DNA of 64,000 bases from Formicarius rufipectus. Its lineage: Eukaryota; Chordata; Aves; Passeriformes; Formicariidae. The notes below the pieces were generated by a model. That model worked only from the letters and a program-made list of their open reading frames with translations, had not been told where the DNA came from and did no database searches. The stretch is from NCBI GenBank assembly GCA_013399695.1, contig VXAU01002231.1:1040085-1104084 (forward strand). Direction: 5' to 3'. The position numbers were made by a program, and so were the translations under genes. Within the stretch, counting starts at the first letter, position 1. Every line of letters starts with the position of its first letter. This document shows positions 39,421 to 50,903 of the stretch, piece by piece.

Positions 39421-40429
39421 CAAATTTTTCTTTTTTTTTCTTTTTTTCTTTTTTTTTTTTTTTTTTTTAATATAGCATTTGCTCATATTCTTGAGCCAAT
39501 AGACTCTTAGACTAGAGGCAAGTCTGAAGCTCTCTACCCTCTGAAGGTACTACCATGTAGGAGGAATGCTACCTAAAGTAGTGGGAGTACCTCCACAGGG
39601 GAGAGCACTAGAATTTTACTGGGAGAGAACTGAATGTAATTGAATTTTGTGACTTAAAAGAAAACAAATAGTAAAGCATTTTTTATGCACACTTTAATTG
39701 ATTTATTCTTTGCATCTGTAAATATTTATTTATTTCCATAGGTTTAAATTAATCACAGAAATAATTCACAACATGTTGTTACTGTATGTTTTGTAATACC
39801 AGTACATATAAACATATTTATTTCCTTAAGAGTATGAAAAATTTGCAGTTGTTTTAAGAAATGATCCAAAGTATAGTGCAGGGACACTTTGGTCAAACAT
39901 CAAGTTGAAGGCATTTCAATCAACTTCAGGAACTGGAAAGTATCAGAATAAGTGTTTGTCCTCATGTCCTCCCCTCCCCTCCCCTCTCTCATTTTTAAGA
40001 CAATGTAAGCTCTGTGATGTTTATGTGTAGGTGTCCATAGTGTGCTGAATTAACCTCTCCATAATAAACTTTTTCCAGTATTGTGTGGAAATTGAAGTCT
40101 GAATATTTAAAGTATTCCATTATGAAAAGTGAGTTCTACAGAACATGGTGTGTCTGCTGCCCTATATCCCCTACAGAAATAAACCAAATGAATAGCTTGA
40201 GTCTGCAAGGAAACTTTAATTAATTTTTTTTTTTTAATATGTTAGAAAACTGGCTTTGGTTAAGTTTGAATGCATGTATAAGTATATTCCACCTGTCTAG
40301 ACCTTATGTGCACTAATGAAGTTATTTATGTAGACAGCTGTTGAGTCAATACATCATCCCAGACCTCAGTAGCAGACTTTTGATTCATTTCTTTCAGGCC
40401 ATTTTCCTTACAAAGGAGCTCAGCACTCA
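39421..40429 (+). repeat. 787-bp duplicated segment, copy B, with 222-bp insertion
   Basis: The first 20 bases (39421-39440) equal 38633-38652, and 39663-40429 equals 38653-39419. Between them lie 222 bases (39441-39662) absent from copy A: a long T-rich run, then apparently unique sequence. Copy B then continues into the following single-copy DNA. Confidence 0.97.
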
Positions 40430-43400
40430 CTAAAAGTATATGAATCTTTTCCAGATCCTTCTAACCCCACACTGGTCTATATTAGTCCCTCTGCAGACCT
40501 ATGTCCTGCTTTTTTTCATTAAGGCTTCTGCATTGTCCCCGAGAGGCATCAACTGCCAGATCTCCCAAAGTCTGGTGATGCTATCGCTTAAATATACAGC
40601 TTTCACTTACAGAAAGCTGTCACAACCTCACCTGTTTTGTTGGGCTGAGATAAAGTGAACAGGCACAGAAGAAAACCAGGTGATTATTAGATCATGATAT
40701 CAAAAATGCAAGTCTAATAGCTACTGCCATGGCAATTGTATAAGTATCCCATCACATCTTCCTCTTCATGAAAAATTATTATCTCTGAGAAGGCCATTAA
40801 CTCTACAAGGAAAGTAATGTGAAACCTTTTCTCACAGAAGACTGTTGATCATTCTGCTTCCAAAGTAAAGGTCATAGGACTCCCCTGAACTGTCTGCTTT
40901 GAAATTATATACATTCTTTAGGAAAAAGACAATCCATCCTGATTTTCAACTTGCCAAAGAAAAGAAAATTTCTTAAAACTTTGAAACTTCTTCCATTAAC
41001 TACTTGCACTTGTGAGACTTTTTCCTACAGATTTTATTGAGATGTGAGTTTATGATGAGAATTTAGAATTATTGAGAGAGAGAGAAGTGATTTACTGAGT
41101 GCTGTAGTACAGTTCTCTGGATGTGTGGTTTGGAGTGAATGGTTGTCAATTTATTGAGGGTGGCAGGTGTAATCCAGTGTTGATGGTAATGCCTCCTAGA
41201 GGGGATAATTTGAATTCTTCACACATATTGCAGATTTCTCAACTAATTGTAGTCACTGAGGGAGGAGACTTGGGCAATGTTTCAGACAGCTCAGCAAAAA
41301 CAACTGTTCAGTGTGTTACAAAAGGAAAATTCTAGCACATCAAACAACATTTCAAAAAATTCTGAAATATTTTAATTCATATAGGCATACCTAATGAATT
41401 TTTGATGTATGACTGTGTGACCACTCTTTAGGTATAAAATGGAATGAGAGGGAAACCAGTTTCCCACCTGGCAACTTTAGGTTCCTTAGAGTTACAATGC
41501 TGAACATCGTGGAAAAGACAAATGAGATGCCTCAGTGATGATAGGTACTTTAACAATTAATGGAAAGTTGTTTATAGTTTCTGTTAATGTTTTATGGTCT
41601 TCAGATCTGTGACTAACATTAGGTCCTTGGTAACCTTGAAGCTCTGTCCTTCAATAGTTGTAAGATAGAACTTTCTTCAAGTTTGCATAAAGTTGCAAAC
41701 TTGATCTCCATCACTGCTTCTTCAGATAGTCTGCTATGAAGAAAAAAGACAGGTTGGAACTTCCCATTAAAGTTGCTAACTCAGTTACTATGCTAAAACA
41801 TTTTTTTCTTGTTTCTACACCCAAAAAACTGTTTGATTCTTCTCTGAAGCATATGTATACATACACAAGCAAACAGTTGTAAACACCCTTGTGTTTAATA
41901 CATGCAAAATCTGTTCTTATTTGCACTTTGAACATGTACAGAAATGTATACATACTTTTGGAAATTTGGATTTAATTGCTGAATGGGTAATACCAGCTCT
42001 AATTTTGCCTCCAGTTTATGGTAGACTGAGTCTAAAAAACATACGTTAAACTGAAAACAAATTAATAACAAATAAACTGCTGCTTGTGATATTTGAATAT
42101 TAGTTTAACAGGATTAGCATGCTAATGACATTGCTATGAGAATGCAGGACCTATTATGTTTATTAATTGCAAATGTAATTTCCAAAATGTACTAGGTTAC
42201 TTGTTTTGCATACTATATTTCTTAATTGCTTGGAAAATCATGTCTTTTGGAAATAAAAAAACCCTGAACCTATGAAATGTCTGAACTTCATAAATGTTAC
42301 CAGTGATGAGTGTAAAAGAAATTATTTTCTTTAAGCAACTTATTTTTTAATATATGTAAAAGTATGGATAAATCCTTTTTATTGATTGATAGAGATGCTT
42401 GACTGAGTTCTGCTGGGCACTGAGGGCTCTAAGCATTCATCTGAACTTATGGCTATTGAGAGTACTCAGGAATTCACAGCATCAGGTTCTAATTAAGCAA
42501 AGCTGAAATTGTTCTATTACATTTTAAAATTACAAAACATATGACCATAGCCCATAGGGTAGCTAATAAAAGGTAATCCTGTGGCTTGCTTTGAAGCAAT
42601 TATTCTATGTCCCTTTCTGCCTGCAGGAATCACCTTGTCACATTCCTCACATGAATCAATCCACCACTTCCCCTTCCCCCCTTCTATTTTTGTAATTCTG
42701 CCCTTTGACAAAAATAGAATTTAGAGAATGATATAAAAAGGAGAGTTGCAGATGTATTGAAATCTATGCAGTCTTTCTGTTACTTGCAGAAGGCTTGCAA
42801 ACAGCTGGTGAGTTAGTGTACTGCAAGCAAAATGGACATCAAATGAACTATGAGGATGTTCTTTATCTTTATGAAAGTAGGAGGCTAATAGAGTTAGAAT
42901 GAGATGGTCATATTCTACCACTAATCAACACAGATCTTGTTTCAAGGAAAGGGAATATTTTACTTTGAAATTTATGTATCAAGAAAAATAATTTCTCAAT
43001 ACTTTGTCTTATTTTTTCTTCACTGTCACATTTATGTCAGGAGTCAAACGTCAGTAATTTTGGTATTGAATTCACCTTTTCTTGCTACTTAATATTTGAC
43101 CTCTATACAGAAAAGCTGCTGTGTTCATCTATTTTAATCCATACTAAGACAGAATTAATGAAAAGTATGTGATCAGTGTTGAAGATGAATTAAAAAAAAA
43201 AAAAAGTAAAAATATTTAGCAAGTATTGTTGTTACCTCTTTAGTTATAGGACCCTGTCTAGCTTCATTTGAACCACTACATAAGAGGAGAATAAAGACAG
43301 GTGTAATTTGCATAAATTATTGAAGAGAATCATTGGAAGCAAGCATGTATAAATGGAAGTGCTAGGTTCTGATTGATCCTTGCTCTCCCTGTAGCAGAGT

Positions 43401-46261
43401 CCTCTCCCACAGGCATTTTCTGAAGAAGGGTTGGAAATCAGAGTGGGAAACATTAATTATAGATCAATATCCCATGGAAACTCTTTTACTGGACCAGCAT
43501 TTTAAAAACTGGGGAATAAGTCAGAAAACTAAAAGAGTATGAGATACAGGACAATCTATGTTCTGTACTGTCTTTTTGTTGTTAAAGCTTCTGATCAGAT
43601 AGACTCACAGTGTAGCTGAATAGATTGCCTTCATTGCAAAACAAGAGAGTGGCTGAAGTAAATTATTGTTTTTCTTCCTCTTGAAGAAATCATACATTTA
43701 GGGATATTACTTCCTTTCTTTATTAGCCTCCTTGATGAAGTTACAAGGTTTTTCTTTCAAATGTCTTAAAAATCCCAAAAGTTTTGTTTTGTTTTGTTTA
43801 CATTCTATTGTGTGGACCAAAAAAAATATTTGGAAAACCTCTTCCTGGGAATCAGTTTTATGTATTTATAAAATCCATGTTCATCTATCTACATATTTCT
43901 GCAGGAAAACATAAATCAGATTTTTTTGAAGAGCTATTATTGAACTGTAAATATCACAAATCTTACACCAGTCAAAAAAAAAGAGAAAGATTTCTAAGAT
44001 ATGGAATGATATTCATCAGGGAAGTACAGGATCAGAAATTTTACATTTTACATATCTGACTTTAAAAAGCAGAAGATGAGGGCGGGGAATATTTTCAATT
44101 TAAAAGTGGGTTTAGTATGTATTTATATATTTATATTTAAAGACTCCTGACTGTGGTAAACAAACATACTGTGACATAAAAGAAAAGCTTATGTTGCAAG
44201 TAGTCACGACATTACTGATTGCTGAAAAAAACATCAAAAGACATTCATCCAAATAAAGAAACTAACTGGTTCAGTTAAATACCCCCTGTTTTCACTGAAG
44301 GCAACTTTGCTCTTGACTTTAGCATTGGCAGTTGTTTTTTTACAGACAGAGACTTTCATGAATTACTTATGTATGGAACAGTATGAATTTATGTGCAATC
44401 TCATCCTTAAAACTATAGTAAAAACCTATAAAGTATAAATAAAAAATATGCATTGTGTTGGTGCATTTCTGTTCTTTTGCTTTAATGCAATTTTAGTTTA
44501 ACCCATATTATAAGAGTATTCATGATACTGATATTTATACAGGAAACATTTGCATAGATATTTAATTGATATCTCTGTGATTCAGAATATGATATTTCTT
44601 ATGTTCCTAAGTGTGAAAAAAAAAATTACTATGGAGCAAATTAAATGTAAGTGATAAGGAGAATAAAAAAAAGTTTGTCCAAGTCACATATCCTTTAGAT
44701 GACAACTTGCATTTCATCTATTTTACTGTAGTAAACTTAGAACCACATAAATTATAATGATAAAGTTATTTTATCTAATGGATTCAAGTACCAAATACCA
44801 AATGTCAAATAGGGTTTGACTAATCATTTCCCCAAAGGAACTTTGTAGGTTGACCTTTTCATCTTAGTACAATGGACTACCTTCCCACAAGCCTTTTTAA
44901 AGTAGCACACCACCATCTGTTGGTACATTGTGTGTTTATGTAGTTCCTATGTAAATGTCACAGAAAAAAATTGTAGTGCTTTTTCCTTTTTTTTTTTTTT
45001 TTAAATTATTCGAAAAAACCTATTGGGACATACAAAAAAGAACAGTGAGCAATACTGTATTTTTGGTCAATACACTACTGGTTTTATTTTTTTTTATATA
45101 TGACATCATGTTATTTACAATTGTGCTATATAATTGTGCTATACCAAATAAGCAATATCTTTTACTTTAGTGTTACAGTAGTATACAGTTTCTATTTGCC
45201 TGATTTTGCTGCTGCTGCTAATGATTTTACAGTCTATGAGGAAAAATTCCTTTTGAAGTATGATTGCTTACAATGATATTCCCAGAGCCTAAAAACATAT
45301 GTGGTCATTTTCAGCTAGTGCTAGCCAATTGGAGACTTTGCTGCTTGTAGGATGGTGATTGAAGTAGTAAGACAGTCCTTAAGAATTCATGATAAAATTC
45401 ATTGCTTTGATTGTTAAGAATATCTGTGTGAGGGCAGATAAGCCTTTCTCTCTACAGAAATCTAAACCAGATCAAAAGTTCAAGTGAGTCCTAAGCTGTG
45501 GGATCTAAGCAGCAAACTCTGTTTCCCTATTTGATATTCAGTTCCCCGCTTGCTTTTTGAAATTGTAAGAATACAATACTCTTTCCTAAAATAATGTGAC
45601 AGTAAGCATTTTCAAAATTATGCCATAAATATATAGTTGGATTAGACCAAAATAATCAGGTTGCAGGTGAGGTATTACAAGCTATAGGGGTCAAAGATTC
45701 TAATATCAAGGCCATGATGCGGTGTGGTGAAAGACTCACTTGGAACTCTTGCCTTCTTTGATGTATCATCACATTTATCTAGTGATTCATACATTCAAAG
45801 CTTTGTGTGGATTCTTGCAGTGCTGTGATGAGGAAAGTTGGGAAGCATCACTCATTGTTACTTTTGCTACCAAAATAGTCAGATGATTTTCCAAGGAACA
45901 TGTCATGGGCCCATGACTCTACCAGAACTGATCTGACTCCAGTCTCATTGTTGTTGTCATTATATGCACATCACCTTGATCTGGCTAGTGATTTTCTGCA
46001 GTCCAGGCACCTGAATGAACTCCACAGCTACCTATAACGAGCCACAGAAAAACATAAATAAAGAGAAAAATCTCAACCTAGGAAAAATCAAGAATGTTTC
46101 AGGTAGGACCATAGAAGTAACCTCTCAGAAGATAAACAGAGAGGAACAGAAAAAGGCAAAAAAAGTAAAATTTTTACTCAAAATATGTACCAAAAACCAG
46201 ATTGCTTCGTCATCAGGTGAAGAGTTGCAAAATTGCACACATGTTCTTCCTTAAGTTGAAA
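40430..46261. other. No feature seen
   Basis: AT-rich unique-looking sequence with short A- and T-runs (for example 43191-43205 and 44987-45002). Confidence 0.55.
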
Positions 46262-46652
46262 TTCATAAACCCAATCTGTTATTGAATATGTATTGGAGAA
46301 AAAGAGTTCAGTTCAAACCCCTTTCCAGATGGCTTTTGAGTAACTCCAAGAATGGAGTCTCCACAGCATCTCTGGGCAACCTGTGCCGATGTTTGACAAT
46401 CCTCACAGTGAAAAAGTGTTTGCTTAGGCTGAGAAAGAACCTCCTGTGTTTCAATTTGTACCCATACCATCATGTTACTGGGCACTGCTGCAAAGAACCT
46501 GACTCCATCTTCTCCACTCCCTCCTTTCAGATATTTGTACAAATAGGTAAGATCCTCCTGGAACCTTCTCTTCTGTAGGCTGAAGTGTCCTAGATGGCTC
46601 AGCCTTTCTTCATTGTTGTAATACTCCGTTTTCTTTTTCATTCTCATGGCCC
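46262..46652 (-). mobile_element. CR1 LINE, 3' fragment of about 390 bp
   Basis: It contains the reverse-strand CR1 blocks GAATGGAGTCTCCACAGCAT, CATCTCTGGGCAACCTGTG, CTGGAACCTTCTCTTCTG and GATGGCTCAGCCTTTCTTC. It is the nearest upstream inverted partner to the CR1 copies that lie after exon 2. Overlapping open frames on both strands are by-products of the repeat. Confidence 0.9.
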
Positions 46653-49600
46653 TAGAAATTTCACTTTTATTTTTTTTTAACCTGTCATGACATATCTAGC
46701 CAGACTATACAACAGACCATTTTTATCCCTGCAGAGCACAATATCTTCCTAGAAGCTATAGAAGTACTAGTAAGATGTAGAGGCAGTGCCCTTACAAAGA
46801 GTTGTGAGATTAAGTGTTTGCATCTACTAGAACTGTTAGTTTAATTAATGGAAATATTTCCACTGATCTGGGTTTATGCCAGACTTTGCCACAGATTTCT
46901 ATTAGTGATATTGAAGAAATTTTCCCTGAGAAACTAATAAATAAAGTCCACATTCTGCAGTCAGTTTTAGATGTGCATACTGTTACAGGGAATGGTCAAG
47001 ATACAAGAGTTTCTTTCCAGGCCAAGGATTTGTGTCATAGTTGTTATACCACTAAGGCGCTCTCCATACAGACAGTAGAAGTACTGAATGAACAATGTAG
47101 CTGCTGCATTTGGAGCTGGGTAGTATGTAATCCCTGTTCCAAGCATGTTTCAGTCTCTCAAGGACAGTGCTGTATGCAGATCCACATCTGGTAGATTCCC
47201 ATCTGTCTGGGATCTGCAAATGGATTTGGCCTGATGCTCCCAGCAGCCTTTACACCTCCCACTTCTGCTGCTCTCAAGTTGCATTATTTTTTCCATACCT
47301 AAGTGTGACAGTAAAGAAAATTATTTAGACTATTCAAACTAATCATGAATTACAAACGAGAAGAATTCAGCACATAGTTTTGAATACATTTTGCCCTTTT
47401 GCCTTTACCTCTCCTTGGTCTCAGAGTTTTGTTCAAGTCAGTTACAAGGTAGAGCTTCTGGCCTTGGGTGGCAGTCTCCATTCTTGAGTTACCTCTTAGT
47501 CACCATACATGACTGGGAAAATTCAATGTCTGACATGCCAGATCACATGTTGGTGAATCTGGTTTTGTACTGTTGGCGTCAAATATAATACAACTGTTCA
47601 GTTTCACTTCCATTTTGTAGCTAGAACACAGAGAAAAACCTACAATCACATACGTAGTAGAATAGTGGAGATGCCTCAGTTAATTTGGGCTAACTAGCTT
47701 CAGAAACACTGAACTCAAGGAAGCCTAATTTATTATCTTCTTTGGCCCACTGTGGGGTCAATTCCACTTCTTCTAGTGCTGCTTCTAAGTATTTACTATA
47801 GTGCAGTCTGCTATAATCGAACAGACTTTTCTGGATTATTAAATCCCTGTTGCAAATTCTGTAACCCACAGTAAAGATTGCCATAATTAATGTGTCTAGA
47901 ACTATGCCATAAGTTGTTTTTTGGGGGATTGTCACAAACATTCACAAGAAAAGAAGTGGTCACTTTTTAGTTTAGGTCATTGGAGAACTAAATTTTGCAA
48001 GTTGGTGTTTTGACTTTTTGTCATGTTCATAGTGATAAAAAAGAATTGCTTGGTCTGAAAATGCTTCCTTCTATTTAAGATCTTTTACACTGTGCTATGC
48101 AATTTCCAAGAAATTGATTTTGTTGTGAACTTCAGCGTACTCTAAGCAGACAGGCTGATTTTTGGCTGTTAAGGATTAGTTATATCAACTTATAACCATA
48201 AGTACTAAACCAATCATAACCATTAAGCTTTTATTTTATTATCATAACTGTTATACTCATTCTGTAGACATTACTGATAAGCAAAGTTAGACTTTCATAG
48301 ACTATATGTTCTTTTTATGTTCTGATTTTTGGAAGTGTTTTTCTTACTAGACACCACACACCATATACCCCTCTTGTAAATTCACATCAGTGTCTTCTGT
48401 TAAAAAGAGAAAATATCACCAGTGGTGAACCAGTGGCATTAGAGACATGAGGGAGGAAAAACATCAGAAGATTCCCAAAACGCTCTGTGTAATCACCTCT
48501 GTTTGTTTCTGGGTGCGGCTATCATATTGTCACTGAAAAGTCAGTATTAGCTGCAGTAGTTAGCTCTGTAATTAAAACACACCATTAGCCATGATTATTT
48601 GACCTAAATGAAGAAATGACTTGGTCATAGGGATACTAATTCTAGAGCTAGCTTATTTATCCTTACCATAATTACAGCCTTCAATTGCTTTTCAAAATTA
48701 CATCAGCTGTTGAACAGCTAAATCCCGTGGTAATCAGTGTAAGTTAGATTCCTAAATGTATGCTTTTTCAAAACATAAATCTCCTGACTTACTCAGACAT
48801 TTAAAATCACTTTGCTTATAGTGTCTTTTGTGGAAGTGCATTAAAAAAACAGAAGTCAAAATATTTTGAAATTGTGAAATCTCACAGTTTCACGCAGTGT
48901 AGGTAGGAATTTTGTTTGCAGATAAAGTCTAAAAAAGGAACAGAAATACATGAATAATAATGATATGCAGCTGCACTACTGAAGGTATTTATGAAATTGT
49001 TTTGATCTGTGCTTTATTAGACTGATTTACTAAGACTTCATGTTCATAGAACATAATTGTACTGTAACATACTATGTACTGTCATTCAAGAACATGAATA
49101 ATTTGTTGCTAAGTTTTATTCTGTCTTAGAATCAGTAATCTCTCTGAAGGGAGAGAAACTCTGATTATCTCAGTAATATTCTTGCTTAATCTTTAATGAA
49201 GATATATGGGTTTTCTTTGTTCGTAGTAACAGTTTGGTGTCAACATAATATTTTTGAGACCACTCTTTCTTCTTAAACTAGCAAATATCTGAATGATTAA
49301 AATCCCTTGGTGCATTTAATACACTTTAAGTTAGCCCAGTCTTCATCCTTTAGAAGAGAAGAAAATAGGGTCTTGTGACAGAGGGCTATCTATTCCATAG
49401 CCAGATGATCCATACAGCACTGCATAAGCAGCAGTTACAAACTAAAATAAAAAGATTTTTTCATAGTGGCAGAACCCCCAAACCCTAGATATCTAGTCAA
49501 AAACATCCAGAACCTGGAAGATGATGCAGCTTATGTGCTGAGCACTTACAGATTCCATGGCCTCCTGCAGAAATGGCTGATCTTCAACAAACTCCTAACA

Positions 49601-50724
49601 TCTCTACAGATTTCATCACAAATTGATTCTCTTTATCAATTTCTTTACAATTATGAAAACAAAAGGTAGAATTATGGTGAAGAAATTTTTCATCAGGGAA
49701 AAACATGCAAATCATGGGTTTAAAATTTTAAAATGTATAGATAAATAGGACATAAGCCTTGAAGTTCAGTTTGTGAGTAAAAATACTTTTAGGCAATTTA
49801 ATTTCTTTTTTTTTCCCCTGGGTTTTTTTTTTTCTTTCAAAAAAAAAAAAATTGGAATAATTCCCCTTATCCATTGCAGGTAAAATGAAAAGTTGCATTC
49901 TTGAATTTTAGTAAGAGAGATTCAACTCTGAAGCAGACTTCACAGCAGTAGGATACTAAAGTACTGTAATAGGGAAGTTGTTGAACCTGTTGTCTTCCAG
50001 CTGTTTTTCTGTGGTTATGTGAGAGGTGTTATGGCATTCATTTTGTTGCAGGACAATAAAGGCCTGCCCAAAAACTTCACTTGAAGTAGCAGTGTTTTAT
50101 CTTCTTAAATTATATAAAGGAATATAACATACCACTGATTTTGAAGTCTGTGCAGAGTCTCTGTTGATATCTCAGACATGACATGTTAGGTGGATCTACT
50201 TCGCTATTTGTTCCAAGATCAGTGAGTTCCTCAGGATGAGGCTTGCCAAGACTGCGTTGTCACTGCTGAGATACGTTAAGGCAGACACACATCTAATTTC
50301 AGTAGAGGAGAGGGGGAAATTCTTGTGCATATAATTTCTTTGATAGGTTAACTGAAAAATACAAGGTGTTGAGACAAGTGTTTTCTTTCATTCTCGTGCT
50401 GTGTCTTCCTCATTCTGTTTCTTCTCCTCTTTGTTGTTTTAGTCCCCTGTATATTTTGGACTTAAAGTTAAGCTTCTCCTCTATAGTTGCTAGCATTTGT
50501 ACTATGCACAATGGAATCTGAGATGCTTATTTCAGATATATGACAATCTAAGTCAAGGTGCTTCAAAATATGTTAATAGAAAGTTGCAGAAGCAGATTTC
50601 CTGTCTTGTTTCATGACCCTTCCTCATAAGGACAGAGCACAGAATTTTGTAACACTCAATGCTACTAGCTCTCAAACATTCACCAGACTAATTGAATTCA
50701 CCAATTCAATTTTCTGAATTTAAA
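46653..50724. other. No gene seen
   Basis: A 126-codon open frame at 46814-47194 on the + strand is the longest here, but its Cys-rich end shows no family pattern I recognise. T- and A-runs occur near 49806-49850. Confidence 0.5.
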
Positions 50725-50903
50725 AGAAAAAAAAAAAATAACAAACACAAAAAACCCAAACCAACAAACAAAAAAACCCAACAAACAAAAAACAAACAAA
50801 CAAAAAAACACACACATGCAAAAAAACCCAAATCAAACCAAACCAAACCAAAAAAAAAAAAACCAAAACAAAAAACCCCAACCAAACAAAAAAAAAACAC
50901 AAC
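50725..50903 (+). repeat. A/C-only low-complexity tract of about 180 bp
   Basis: The + strand is built of A-runs separated by single or short C-runs (AACAAACAAAC, AACCAAACC, AAACCCAAA types), with only a few G or T. All frames stay open on both strands because the composition excludes stop codons, so the Lys/Asn/Gln/Thr/Pro or Phe/Leu/Val/Cys frames here are not genes. Confidence 0.95.

Noticed and set aside
46279..46647. 122-codon open frame on the - strand
   Set aside because: It lies inside a CR1 3' fragment and follows its boundaries. It is repeat-derived and does not correspond to a CR1 protein.
46814..47194. 126-codon open frame on the + strand
   Set aside because: No recognisable domain, no signal peptide, no splice or promoter context, and composition like the surrounding intron. 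A frame of this length is expected by chance in 64 kb of AT-rich DNA.
49466..49669. 67-codon + strand frame starting MAEPPNPRYLV that looks protein-like at first sight
   Set aside because: I recognise no family. There is no splice continuity and the following sequence is low-complexity. Kept out for lack of support.
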